NCBI GenBank assembly: GCA_965153455.1
Contig: OZ234502.1
Coordinates: 475,267 to 539,266, forward strand
DNA from: Sphagnum compactum
Taxonomy: Eukaryota; Bryophyta; Sphagnopsida; Sphagnales
Length of the DNA stretch: 64,000 nt
Direction: 5' to 3'
Shown: piece by piece, positions 11,222-24,013 of the stretch
Layout of the letters: each line of letters opens with the position of its first letter
How positions within the stretch are numbered: position 1 is the first letter of the stretch
Notes under the pieces: generated by a model
The model's database searches: none
What the model was told of the DNA's origin: nothing
What the model saw: only the letters and a program-made list of their open reading frames with translations
Translations under genes and position numbers: made by a program

Positions 11222-12147
11222 GTCGTTGACGCACTCCCAACCTCCTCAAGAGATTCAAATGTGAATCTAAGATGAAAACAATAAAAGAGTAGGAAATCGG
11301 GGCACGTTCCCTGGTTCGCAGCACTTCAAAGGTAGAGGGGCGTGCTGGAGCTCTAGGATGGGACTAGGAAGATTGACAAGCACTTCAATCACTCACACAG
11401 ACCTGCACAAACCAAACAACAAGTCGGTTAATGCATTATTGGAGCACTTTTGGTGCTCGAACGAGCCACGGGCAAACTCAAATTCACAAGACTCACCACG
11501 GCCTGGACTTGGGGGAAGCCACCACCTTCCCCCTTATAATATACTTTGTGCCTCTCCACGAGGCCCACATCCAAATGGCATTTTGTCCCAGGATTCCCAA
11601 ATGGGAGTCCCAAAATTCTCAAAATTGGGACTCCCACGACTTTGAGGCCTCATAATTTTGTGTGCAAACTTTCGATTGAGATGAGGTCTAAAGCAAAGTT
11701 GTAGCCCTCATTGAGAGTTTTCCAAAAATATGTTGCACGCCACTTGCAAGCAAGAAAATTGAGTCAATTATCAACTTTTGGTGATCGAGAATTAAACTAC
11801 CAATTTGACTCTCGACTTTTCATTTGGCCATAACTTGTGTTTCAGATGTCCAAATGGGTCATGCAAACCCATTTTAGACATCTACATTTCAGTAGCTTTC
11901 CAATGATATAAAGAACTCATCAATCCAATGAGTTTTGACTGCTGAATTTACCTTCTAAAAATTCAAGAATCCATTGGGACTCCAACTCCCAAAATGGGAG
12001 TTCACTTGGGAGTGTGAAGGTTCATTTTCTCACACTCTTTTGCACTCCCAGGAGCATGAGATGTGACCCCCGGGCTTCCCTTTTGGCTCGCAACCTTGCA
12101 AGCCCTTGCCTTGGTTGCGAGCCCAAGGCTAAGGTTGCGATAGTCGT
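11222..12147 (-). mobile_element. Solo LTR (copy A) with 5-bp target duplication
   Basis: GTCGT at 11222-11226 recurs at 12143-12147 around a 916-bp segment. The segment reads TGACGCACTCCC at the left and GGTTGCGATA at the right. It is collinear, in opposite orientation, with the segment at 21041-21860. Shared blocks include GACTCACCACGGCC, GACTTGGGGGAAGCC, ACCACCTTCCCCCTTATA, ATCCAAATGGCA and CAAAGTTGTAGCCCTC. TG...CA type ends plus a 5-bp duplication and no internal domain indicate a solo LTR left by unequal recombination. The full-length parent is not in the window. Confidence 0.75.
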
Positions 12148-12184
12148 GGCCGTGCAATACATGATTGTTGCATCGTCAACAATG

Positions 12185-12370
12185 GAAGTAAGTTTGTTGT
12201 TGTGGTTGTTTTTTGCAAGCTTGTTATTGTTGTTTGTCGTAAGTCTGTCTGTTATTGTTTATCGCAAGTTTGTTGTTGTTTTGTCATAATCTATTTGTTG
12301 TTGTTTGTCATAAATCTACTATTGTTGTTTGTCATAAGTCTAGTGTTTAGTGTTGTTGTTTGCCATTGTT
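12185..12370 (+). repeat. Degenerate tandem repeat, TTTGTTGTTGTTTGTC units
   Basis: About six imperfect units of roughly 27-33 bp occur, with core TTGTTGTTTGTCATAAGTC or the variant TTGTCGTAAGTC. Nothing else is recognisable here. Confidence 0.65.
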
Positions 12371-14673
12371 TCGTGTAGTTCTAGATCATGAAGTTTTTAG
12401 AAGTTATAGTGAGGGGGCAAGAATGAGAACTCTAACGAAACTCACTATCTCGTAGCCCCCCCTTTTGTTTTTTGGTTTTTGAAATTAGCTTTTAGTGGCA
12501 TTCATAAAAAAACTTGAAACTATTTGTTTATGTTCTTTTTGTGTGTGGCTGCTATTGATGATGATGGTGAACTTGGTTTTGATATTTTTTTTCGTTGTGA
12601 GTATTGTCAATTCAATGTGATATGATTTCGTTTGCAATACTAACGGGATGTGAAGTTTTGATTGTGGGCATAAAGTATTTCATCACAAAAAAACCCTAAA
12701 TAGGAATCAATTTTTGCCTATATAGGAAGCTTATATTACCAAACCGCTGCAACACCCCTCGGAGGTTGAGATCTCAACCCTACAATATCAAATCAGGTGA
12801 GCAAATGTTGCATCCAACTTACACACAAGTTTCCAGATGCATGATTTCAGAGAAGACTAGATTATGTAAAACCCTCCTTTGATAATGTAATATGTTGCTG
12901 GATGCTTGACATTTTTTTGAGATGATGTTTTTAAGATTGAAAGGTCTCCATGGCAAGTACAAGTTCAAATCACAAGCTTTGCTCATGGATGCTTTGTCAC
13001 ATGCTTCCTATTCAAAGCCCAACAATGAGGCACTAAATGTTCTAGGAATCAAGGTTTTGTAATGCAAATTCTTCTACTAATTATCTAGAGCAGGTATTGT
13101 CCACTAAGTCGATGAGGGTCGACAAGGTTTTGTGTTGAATGGGAATGGAGATTAAGAAGAAATTTAATGATGAAACTTCAGCCTTAAATCTTGCCTTGAT
13201 CCCTCCCATGTGTTGAAAATATTGGCAAGTAATTTCTTGAAGAAATAGAGGCATTCTCCAGGACACTCGGTGATAGATTTTTCTTTGCAGGGATTTGCTT
13301 TGCAAAAATAGTTTACAAAGACTGAAATGTTGTATAACACTCTCTCTCTTTGTCTCTCTCTCTCTCTCTCTGCGTGTTGAATCACAACACATGATCATGT
13401 TTTTCATTAATGTTTGGGTACTATTTTCTAAATGAAAGTTTTGCATAGGCTTTTTGGCAGCACCTTGTCAATATCCAAGTGTAACGTTTTGTCACACAGT
13501 TCATCAATGCCATGAGTTCCAAGTTTCTTAAATCTCTTCCATCTCCACAAATTTCAACAATTCCACCAAAAAACAAAAAAAGGAATTGGCAGAAACTTGC
13601 TTGTAGATTTAAAAGCTTGTCAAGGATTGGAAAAAAACACATTTGGAAAAGTTTTAGTAAAATCCAGCATATATTTTAACCCAATTGCATATCAACGTGC
13701 TTTGCAAACCAGTTTCTTTTCTTCTCCAATTCAAAACATCCACAGTACAACCTTTTTTTCAAATACACAAACGGGCTCTAAAACTGGACATCATGTTGAT
13801 TTTGATATTTCACCAATTGACAATTTAGACACATATAAACTTGTTGAAAGACCTTCAAGTTTCATTATTAAGGTCTTTTGACGAGATGTTTCTAGACTTT
13901 CCAAGCATGTCTTTATTTTCCCATTGACTTGAAAATACCTTTAAAGACAACATTTATGTCTACATAAAGAGTCCTTGGGGCTTCTTCTCCCCCATCATTT
14001 TGAAGAGAAAGCGAAGGAAAAAAAATATTGATGATGTAAATGCGTTTGGTACATCATCAGCAAGTGTAAGTGCCTTATTCGAAACCAAAAACACATAACC
14101 CAACACATGTCCATAACTCCATCCTAGTCTCAATTGATTCTTGAAATTAGAACTTGGGAAATGGCAATGGTCATCACAAAGGTATTTTTTTCTTTTCAAA
14201 ATGTCCTTGAAATTTATTTCTTACTTTGATGTAAACCAAGGATCAATGGAACACTTTGAAATTAAATTAAACTTACTGGATTTAAACTCTTGAACTAGTG
14301 TGCATACAAATAAAAACTCATGTAGACACATTAACATGCAAAATTAAACTCTTTGGTTGTCCTAAAACTTGGAGAACCCAAAAAAAAATTAACTTGATTA
14401 TTGACATGAACCTTTAATTTACCTTGGACCATAACAATTCAATTTGGTGATTATTTTCATAAGGGAGGGACTTATTGGTGTGGTAAACCTTGATTTGAAG
14501 AATGTACAATTTGTTAATATAATTCAACCAAGCCATATTTTTTGTGGTATGGAATACTTACACAAAAGGCAAGAAAACACATCTGACTAACACAATCAAA
14601 ACAACGTCACTCGTACTAATAAACCACAAATCCCTTAACAACATAAACCACCTATTGTTGTTCATTAGTTTTG
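12371..14673. other. Intergenic, no recognisable gene; CT microsatellite
   Basis: I find no coding exon in this stretch. A CT-rich microsatellite lies at about 13340-13373 and explains an arginine/glutamate-rich open frame on the minus strand. The rest is AT-rich and unassigned. Confidence 0.5.
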
Positions 14674-15143
14674 TGTGAACACGTCAACATTGACACTTGT
14701 CATACAAATCATCCCACCATGCAAATAATCATGTGAACTCTTGCCATGCAAATAATCAAGATAGTTCGAACTAGTTTAATAAATAATTTCCCATGTACCA
14801 AAATCTAGTTATTGCCAACTACCAAAATGCAGTTACCATCAGCTCTAAATGGTTATTGCCCTCATACCTTAGCATGCATTTGTTATTGGCTTTGTGCGAT
14901 TCATACATTATGTTCTTCTTTTAACCTATTACTACTAGGATAGCTCTTAGGCAAGAAGGCTTTGTGCTTTCCTTTGCATTAGATATGCAACTTTGGTTTT
15001 ATAGTAGATTACTTACAAGTTAATGTACTAGTTATTATTTATTAATATGAACACATTCACAAGTTACAAGTTAATGTACCAACTCTTATTTATTAGTATG
15101 AAGTCATGCACAAGTTTGTTTGGAAACAGTTGATGCCTTTTAA
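14674..15143 (+). repeat. 5' LTR of Copia element
   Basis: This stretch aligns end to end with 20715-21040 plus 21861-21985. Shared blocks are TGTGAAC at the start, CATCCCACCATGCAAATAA, AATTTCCCATGTACC, TTTGTGCTTTCCTTTGCATT, GATTACTTACAAGTTAATGT and GTTTGGAAACA..TTGATGCCTTT at the end. Many substitutions and small indels separate the two LTRs, which indicates an old insertion. A clear target duplication or primer binding site was not found. Confidence 0.8.
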
Positions 15144-15226
15144 GTTATGGGCCCACAAATCTTTTAATAAGTTACGTTTATTCGTAAGTTTATTGATCGA
15201 TTTACAAATATTTTGTTGCTATTAGT

Positions 15227-18200
15227 CATGGCAAATTCAAGTAATAAGGAATTGGGTAATATAGAACGTTTTAATGGAGAGAATTTCCATTTGTGGAAGT
15301 TTTAAATGCATGCAATTTTCATGGGAAAAAAATTGTTGGGCATTGTTGATGGAAGTGAGGTTGAACCAACAACTATTGGACTAGCTCAAGCAGATTGGAA
15401 GAAGCGTGACAATCAAGCAACTAGTCTTTTATGCCAAGCACTTAGCAAGAAGTACTTGGAGTATGTTGTTGCATGCGAGACTACACATGTTATTTAGGAC
15501 AAGGTCTATGTTATCCAAGAGCAGGACTCTAGAGAAAGTGTCCATGCATTACAACAAAAGTTTTTCAAATGTGATATGGTGGAAGGAGACACCATTGCTT
15601 TGTACATTGGCAAGATTGAAATCATAAGCTAGTTCGCCAACAAAGGATATAAGACTTTTACTATTGGGGTCATCATTGCCAAGATCATGATCATGGACAA
15701 CTTATGTACTATATATGATAGTGTCATGTTTGCATGGGATAGCACTCCAGATGCCTCCAAGACTTTGGAAAGTCTCACGCTTCGATTATTCCAACAAGAA
15801 ACAAGATTGAATAATAGATTGGAAGGAAGTGTTGAAAAGGTGACAGCATATGCAACCTCATTGAAGGTTGGTGAAACATGAAGCAGCAAGGAATGACCTA
15901 CCCTTACATATGAGCAACACCAAGGATGACGCAAGGAGATTGAAAAGAAGAAGAAGAACTCAAAATGCCACAAGTGTGGAAGGAAGGGGCATTGGGCTTG
16001 AGAATGTGCATACGAGGATGTAGATCAAAGATAAGAGAAAAAGAGTAATGGGTCAAATAGCAAGAAATCAAAAGGCCTTTACAAAGCTTTCATGGTGAAC
16101 TTGTCAAAGCTTCATAACTTGCACTGGTATGTTGATAAAGGTTATACGCAACACATGACAGATCAAAGGTCATGGTTCAAAACTTATCAGGGTAAAATTA
16201 CAATGAAAGGAGCCATCCAAGTGAGTGGACATTCTTTAAAATTGCACTTTTGTATGTTTGAAAGATCACAAGGGAAATATAATAGTTTGGATTGTCATAA
16301 ATTTTTTTGGAATATTTTCCATTAATTGCAAAGTTTATATGCCCAAAGCTTCATACAAATAAAAAATGTTTTACATGTTCAAAGCACTCAAACCTTGACA
16401 ATGGACAGTCCTTGTTGTTTTCAAACGTCCTTTTTTTCTACCAAATGTACACCATTCCTTTTGAAAATTAAAAAGGATTTTAACATTGATGATTAGAAGG
16501 GCAAAAGGACTCTTGAACTGATGAATTTTTTTTTAATAACCCATTTGAACACGTTTGGTTCAAAAGTTTTTTTGAAAATTATGGATTTTGAAAATGTGAT
16601 TTTGACAAGAGTTGTTCATATATATGTGATAAAGGGCATGGATGCATAATATATATGATATAAAATCAATTAGTAGTCAAAATGTATTTATATATAAAAT
16701 GAAATGCTAAAGGGGTATCCGAAATATAGAATTTTAAGTTATAAACCAACATAGGAATGACACATGTCATGTGTAATTCTTGGAAAAGGACTTTTACCTT
16801 AGTGCCCCTAGCTCTTTTGACCGTGATTTCATCCATTATTAGAACTAAAGATCAACCAATTAAAGGCATTGGTGGAATCAAGATGAGAACAAAAGGGCAA
16901 GGAGACATTTTGATATGAACCAAAAAAGGTGACAGCTATGAAATAAATGTGTTGACAATTGTGTTACATGTGTCGAATCTTGGTAGAAACCTATTATCAT
17001 GCTATAGAGCAGCACAAAAGAACATCTTCATTTTGCACATGAAACATGGTTCCCAATTAATCCAAGAAGGACATGTGGTCATGATTGGGGTGACCAAAAA
17101 CAAGATGTATCAATTGGAGATAGAAGTTGTCACTAAGTATGATTTAGAGGTTGTGCATGCAAATGTTGCAAGATCTTTTGGTGTTGAGTCGAAGAAGGAG
17201 AGCACATAGACATTGTCTATGTGGCATAGACAACTAGCACATCTAAATCACACCATGATAAAAAAAAAATTGTAGCAATTAGAATGGTTGATGACTTGAT
17301 TATGAAAGGTAAGGAAGAAGAATTTTGTGTTGGTTGTGCATATGGGAATAATCGTAGGAAGCAGTTTCCATGGAATGAGCCTAGAGAAAGATCACAACTA
17401 CCCAAGGACCTTGTGCACACTAACTTGTGTGGTCCAATGCAACAAACTAGCAAAAGTGGAGCTCACTATTTTATATTGTTCGAGGATGGTGCTACTGGAT
17501 TCAAAGTGATTGAATGCATTAAATCCAAGACAAAGAGATGTGGTTTTGGCATGTCTAAAGCGGTTTATGGCACGGTTGAGGCATGAAATGGGGAACATGT
17601 TGAAAATTCTTCATAGTGATAGGGGGAGTGAATTCATTGGTGTTGAATTGAAAAGTTATCTTGAACAGTTGGAAGTAAAACAAGAACTCACAACCAACTA
17701 TACACCAAAACAAAATGATGTTTTTAAAATAAACAAACAGACAATAGTGGAAGCTACAAGAAGTATGTTGCATGTAAACAATATCCACATGCGATTTTGG
17801 GGGGAAAGTTGTGAATATAGCAGTGTATGTACTCAATAGAACTAGGACAAGAACATTGGATAAAATGATACCTTTTGAAGCATGGTTCCAGATCAAGCCT
17901 TTAGTGGCCCACATAAAGGTCTTTGGATCAAATGCCTACTAGGTAAAAGCATGGTTAAGTGGTTCACGTTTGACATTTTGAAAAGTCCACATCTTACACT
18001 AACTATAATTCTTGCATTTAAAATAATTATCACTATAAATCCTATAATTATCCCTTATGGTTTTGGTCACAAATATTAATAGGCCACCCTATAAATATCC
18101 TTAAACATGTGATTAATTAGGAAATTCAAAGAAAAGTGTAAAAATTTCAATGTGAAATGGAATACCAATTATAAAAAATGATGAAAATCACAATGAGTTA

Positions 18201-20623
18201 AATTTTTAAATATGGAAAAAAATTATATTGGAGAAATTTCAATGCATCTTACAATTAAATTATTTATTTTATGGTGGCCTATTTTTTAATTTTAATTTTG
18301 ATGTTACTATGACATATTTTTGAGTCCACAATTTTCATTTTCCATGTGTGACAAACATAGTGTCATCATTTCAAAAGTTCACAATGATTCCATTCTTTTC
18401 TTAAACTTCATCCATAAATTTTAATAAGATTCTCACTAAAGTTTATTGCAACATGGATAATGAAAAAATTGAAAATTTTAATGTTTGATATGATTTTACA
18501 TTTTAAGTTCATTTATAATCCAAAACAATTACAACTATGATAGTCCAAACAATCCACCTAATTGTGTTTTCACCCTACTTTCATGTTGCCAAATAATTAA
18601 GACACAAGTTATTGCCCAAAAGTAAAAAGGGGATACTAATGGGTTATTCTAGCACAAGCAAAGCATACATGTTGTGGGATGTTGATGCCAAGAAGATTGT
18701 GAGAGTCAAGATGTGTTGTTTGATGAAACCCCTATAGCAAATCCAACATCAAATGGAGAAGGTCGAATAGTAAAAGGAATTATCCACCAAACAACTAATC
18801 TTGGTCAACAAATTGTAAGATCAAATACTGGATTTAAAGGGCATGCACAAGGAATGGAAGTAGTGTTACAACCTGCACCTAATCAATTTCAAAATGAACT
18901 TGATAGTCCAATAATGCCAAGTGATCCAAGAAGTGGGTCAAATGAAATAATGGGAGTACTAGATTTGGAACCAAAGACAATATTAATCTTACCAAATTGG
19001 TTAATGTTCCAAATTTGTGGTAGTAGGCGCACCAACTGAACTTGGTTCTAAACAAAGAAAACCACCTCCAAAGTATGGAGAGTGGATCTACCTTATTGAT
19101 TGGAACAATTATGTTTGTGCAAGAGTCTCAGTTAATATTCCTGATGAGCTTAAATCGTTTGAAGAAGCAATGGTGTCTCCAAAGAAGGAACATTGGATAC
19201 ACATGATGCAGGAGGAGTTTGATTCTTTGATGGAAAATGGAACTTGGGAGTATCAAAAGTTGCCAAAAGGAAGGAAAATAGTAAACAACAAGTGAGTGTA
19301 CAAATTGAAACTTGTGGCTGATGAAAGTGTGGATCATTACAAAGCTAGGTTGGTGGCTAAAGGGTTCATCCGTAAGGAAGGGGTGGACTTCAAGGAAACA
19401 TTTAGCCTAGTTGTGAAATTTAATTCAATAAGAATAATGCTTTCCATAGCAACTGCAAAGGATATGAATATTACCCAGTTTGATGTTTCTACCACTTTTC
19501 TCTACGGTGAAATAAAGGAAGAAATTTACATGACACATCCATTAAGATTTGAAAACATTAAAGAAGCAGGGAAAGTTCGCAAATTGCGTAAGGTGTTGTA
19601 TGGGCTTTGATAGTTTTCCAAATTTTGGAATAGGAAGTTCAATTTGTTTTTCACTGAATACAACCTTGTTGCCACCACTATTGATGGATGTGTGTACTAT
19701 AGTACATTAGACCTTTGCTCTATTGTAACCATTTTTGTGGATGATGGTATGGCATGCAGTGTCAAAGAGGATTCCATTGAACACATTTTGTCCTTCATGG
19801 GTGATGCTTTCAAAATCACAATAGGGTATCCAAAAGTGTATGTCGAATTACATATCATTTGTGAGAAAAGAACGTGTGATTCACATTGACCAAACTTGAT
19901 ACATTATTTCCAAGTTGAAGAAGTATGGGTATGAAAATTGTAATCCAGTGATTGTCCCTATTGGCCCTAATAGTGTATTTACTTTAAGCTTGCACATGGG
20001 AAATGGAAGCATAGAAAATCAGTTGTTTTTCCCTTACAAAGAGATTGTTGGGAACTTGCAATTTGCACAGTTCTGACATTTCATTTGCAGTCACACATGA
20101 AACCAAATTCACCAAAAACCCACAAATGCAACATGTTGCAACATTGAAATGCATCATGTTGCAACATTTGCAGGGCATTGCTTTGATGAGGATTACATAT
20201 AGTGGTAGTAGTAGGAATTGTGTTTGACACTCCTAGTGTGATGCAAATTTTGCCATGGATTTGAACGATCGAAAGTCTCAATCTAGCTTTCTACTTATGC
20301 TCAATGGAGGACCTATGGCATGGGCTTCATGGAAGTAGGATTGAACTATGGGGAGCACCGCAAAAGCTAAATATTTTGTCACACATTTAATAACCAATGA
20401 AATCACTCGAATGGGTAAATTGTTGGGAAATATTGGATATGGACAAGTAACTCCAATTGAGTTGTGGATCAATAACCAAGTTGTGATTCGATTAGTGCAA
20501 AACCTAGAATTCACTCGACATACCAAACACATTGACATCAAATACCACATCATTAGGGAGAAATATGAAAATGGTGAGATCACTATGGCCTACATTAGCA
20601 TGGCAAACCTTCCGATATCTTGA
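15227..20623 (+). pseudogene. Copia gag-pol polyprotein pseudogene
   Basis: Gag begins near 15227 (MANSSNKELGN, then FNGENFHLWKF) and continues to a CCHC knuckle at about 15963-15999 (CHKCGRKGHWA, stop, EC). The protease remnant near 16120 reads WYVDKGYTQHMT, with DKG where active enzymes have DSG or DTG. GAG-pre-integrase is LWHRQLAHLNHTMI near 17219. Integrase shows HTNLCGPM and HSDRGSEF near 17610, but the position expected for its catalytic glutamate (QNDVFKINKQTIVEATRSM) is altered. RT shows ARLVAKGF, FDVSTTFLYGEIKEEIYM (19480) and FVDDG near 19735. RNase H remnants run to 20623 (KHIDIKYHIIREK). Stops and frameshifts occur throughout. Confidence 0.88.
17945..18625. other. AT-rich insertion inside Copia between integrase and RT
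   Basis: The integrase-side match ends at VAHIKVFGSNAY (about 17940) and resumes at KGILMGYSSTSKAYMLWD (about 18622). In intact Copia elements only about 15-20 residues lie between these blocks. The 680-bp interval has no polyprotein similarity and is strongly AT-rich. I could not identify terminal repeats or a target duplication. Confidence 0.5.
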
Positions 20624-20714
20624 AGAAAGTTTTACCTCGTGATTGTTTTGAGTGTCTTCGCAATTTGATTGGGATGAACGTAGCAGTTGATGTTTCTATG
20701 AATGGGAGTTTTGG

Positions 20715-21985
20715 TGTGAACGTGTCAACATCAATGCCCGTCATACGAATCATCCCACCATGCAAATAAACATGTGAACTCCTACCATGCAAATAATCAA
20801 GACAGCTCGGACTAATTTGACAAATAATTTCCCATGTACCAAAATGTTGTTATTGCCAGCTCTAAGTGATTCTTGTCTTCATACCTTAACATGCATTTAT
20901 TATTAGCTCTATGCGATTCATACATTCTTTTTTTCCTTTAATCTACTACTATTAGGATAGATCTCAAGCAAGAAAGCTTTGTGCTTTCCTTTGCATTGGA
21001 TATGCAACTTTGGTTTTACAATAGATTACTTACAAGTTAATGTCGCAACCCCACTTTGTCCAAGTGTGGGGGTGAAGCCCAACACTTGGAAAAGTTGGAG
21101 GTTTGGAGTCCTCCGAGACTCCCGAATGTTCAGAGCTCGACAGCAAGGGGCAAAACACCTCGTATTGGGGTGTTCTTGGTGTCATTGAAAAGGTCTTGAA
21201 ACGTAGATATCGAAAATGGCCTCGCATTGGCCATTTGGACATCTGCAGCCCAAGTTATGGGCAAAAGAAGGGCCGGGAGTCAAACTGGCAGTTTGACTCC
21301 CGACCACTAAAAGTCGGGAATCGACCCTTTCCCGACGTCGCCTCAGAGAGTGCGACATGGCGTTGGAAAGATCTCGACGAGGGCTACAACTTTGGTTCAG
21401 ACCTCGTCGCGATCGGACTTCGGAATCGGGAGTTATGACCGTTCAAAGTCCCGGGAGTCCCGCCGGGACAGTTTCGGGACTCCATTTCGGGAGTCCCAAC
21501 AAAATGTGCCATTTGGATGTAGCCTCCGTGGTGAGCTGCAGAGATAACTATAAGGGGGAAGGTGGTGGCTTCCCCCAAGTCCGGGCCGTGGTGAGTCAAG
21601 TAGTCCGAAGTGCCCGTGGCTTGTCCCAACACCCAAGGGTGTTCCCGAATGTGAACTAACCCATTTGTGGTTGGTTTTGGATGCAGATTCGTGCTTGATC
21701 TACTAGTCCATCTTCCTAGTCTAATCCCGGGGCTTCCAACTCGACCCTCTACCCCTTTCTAGAGTTGGAAGTCGGGAGCGTGCCCTTCGGTCCCCACTTT
21801 CCGCAACTTCACATTGGTGAACCCTCAAGTGGGTTCACCTCGGGACCAAGGAGCGCGTCATTAATGTACCAACTATTACTTATTAATATGAAGTCATGCA
21901 TAAGTTACAAGTTAATGTACTAGCTATTATCTATTAATATGAAAGTCATACACAATTTTGTTTGGAAACAATTGATGCCTTTACA
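20715..21985 (+). repeat. 3' LTR of Copia element, split by a solo LTR
   Basis: The part at 20715-21040 matches the first two-thirds of the 5' LTR, and 21861-21985 matches the remainder. The break falls in the shared sequence ACAAGTTAATGTACC. A purine-rich GGGAGTTTTGG just upstream (20704-20714) sits where the polypurine tract should be. Confidence 0.8.
21041..21860 (+). mobile_element. Solo LTR (copy B) inserted into Copia 3' LTR
   Basis: The element begins TGTCGCAACCCC and ends GAGCGCGTCA, giving TG...CA termini and a length of 820 bp. It is flanked by TTAA on both sides; the left flank reads GTTAA and the right TTAATG, so one base of a 5-bp duplication may be lost. It is visibly richer in GC and CpG than its host LTR. 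It belongs to the same family as 11227-12142 but is oppositely oriented and less eroded. Confidence 0.8.
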
Positions 21986-24013
21986 TTATTGTAGTTCAAA
22001 CCAAAAGGTATGAAGTATGAAACCTTGGAAAGGAATTTCATGCTAAAGAAAGGCCCAACTGACAAAATCGCTTTGGACCATAATTATTTGTATTCAGCTT
22101 TCTGATTCATAAATTTGGATTACAAACAACAAGTTGCATCACTAAATTAGAACATGGTTTCCAAAGTTAAAATGACAATAAATTCCCCATTCGTCATTAT
22201 TTCACCATCCATATAAGATTTGTAATAATCAAGTTCCTTTACCCAATTCTCAAGTTTGACCTTACATCCTTGTGTTAAGGTTTTTGTTTTAAACTCAAAA
22301 TGAATTCACCTTAGATCACCTAGTGTTTTTTTTCTCAATTTTATGATAGTTGCCCAAGTGGTGATCATCCATAAATATATTTAGCTAAATTTGGCAACAT
22401 TGAAAACATGAAAGTAGAAAATCATAAGCACCTTATTAGATTGTAGGCAATTGTAGTGATTTTTGGCCTTCTCTATTTTCAGTTTTAGGCAAATTTTTTC
22501 TTCAAAAATCAGAGAATTTGTAATAGAATATTCTTTTTCAAAAATATTCATCTCATTGTGGCGAAAATTCACCCAAAAACTGAAATCACTGCTTAGGTGA
22601 CCATAGGTATATCCTTAATTCCATAATTTGAGACAAAAAGTATGAAGAAAAGATTTACAAGTCACAAGTTTTCTTCGCCATATCACAAATTTAGCTATGT
22701 CACAAATTATGCAATTGCATAGTTCCAAATTTCAAATGCCCTAGTATTATTACATCTTGATACATTAGTCATTTAATTCACGTCCAAACATGTGCATCCT
22801 GGAACAAGACCTTTAGTTCATATCATTATTAAACACCTATTAATAAATTCCTTGTTAGACATCAAACATTGTGCGCATTATTACACATTTTTGGTAAATT
22901 CAAGTGTCAAACCAAAAATTTGTATAAGACAATGAAAGAACCAAAATAGCATAATCAACCTTAAAACAATAATTTAGTTTTAAATTAACCTTAATCCATG
23001 TTCAAATGACATTAATCAACCCTTGATCAACCTTAATTATGCTCCAATAACTTTGATGTAACCTTGCTCACATCTTATAAATCTAAACCAAATTTAATGG
23101 GAATCATCAAAATCATTTAGCTAACCATAAATAGCCAATTTTTGGTAGTTGGAGGAAAAGTTCCATTCATGAACAATCATATTCAAAAATAGTAGGACAA
23201 AACTATAAGAACTTTCTTGGGAATCACATTTCTTAAACTTTGCATAAAAGCTAAAACTAGTTAATTTTTGTTTTGCAGAAACTAAAGTTGAAGGTTCTTC
23301 TGAAACAAAAGAAACCACTAAACCAAAATTCATATAAGCTCCATACCACATATGACGAAGGCCTAGACTATTAAAAGTTTCCTACCTTGGAAAGTTTAGA
23401 ACAAAATAATGCCCCTTGCACATATTTACTTAGGGTCTAGATTGCATTCAAACTTTAAAAGTTGAAGACAAGCCTTTATAAAAATTCTCATGCAAGATTT
23501 TCAGGTTTGGATTGAATCTTATTAATTTACCTCCATGGTGGGCAATCACAAAAGATGATTAGTAACATGATGTTCAAACATGCTCTACGACCAAGGGAGA
23601 TCTAATAAGGAAAAACCAACAAATTGTTGCCATACTAAAGTTTGGAGTTCCTCCAAACTTTCAAGAGCTCAATATGGTATAAGAACATATTAAATAAATC
23701 ACTTGGGAAAAGTTTGAGAGAGCAAAGTTTGAAAAAAGAGAAAAACAGTTATCCAAATAGTTTAACCTTCCCATGAAGAAGTTCAAATTTTTGGGATCAA
23801 GGACATAATATAATTCAAAATGCCTACCTTTCACTTAAGAGATTCACTTGTAATATATCATACTAGTATACATGTCATGTTATCATACAATTTTGAATAT
23901 GATATGTATACAGTGTTATCATACAAGTAACAAAACAACTTGAACATGCAAGTATATATTCACCATCCACTTGCCACCCCATCAATATGGAAATAAGACC
24001 CAAACAACCTAGA
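21986..24013. other. Intergenic AT-rich sequence
   Basis: I see no gene, conserved domain or clear terminal repeat in these 2 kb. The right end should contain 3' untranslated sequence of the minus-strand gene that stops at 24014. Confidence 0.5.

Larger units (their letters stand above)
14674..21985 (+). mobile_element. Decayed Ty1/Copia retrotransposon
   Basis: Two LTRs enclose a polyprotein remnant in Copia order: gag, zinc knuckle, protease, integrase, reverse transcriptase, RNase H. The 3' LTR is interrupted by a solo LTR at 21041-21860. Two AT-rich stretches with no polyprotein match, about 16320-16945 and 17945-18625, separate conserved blocks and are probably later insertions. The element is far too damaged to move. 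Confidence 0.9.

Noticed and set aside
14674-14700. A target-site duplication and tRNA primer site for the Copia element
   Set aside because: I compared both outer flanks and the sequence after the 5' LTR and found no convincing match, so neither is annotated.
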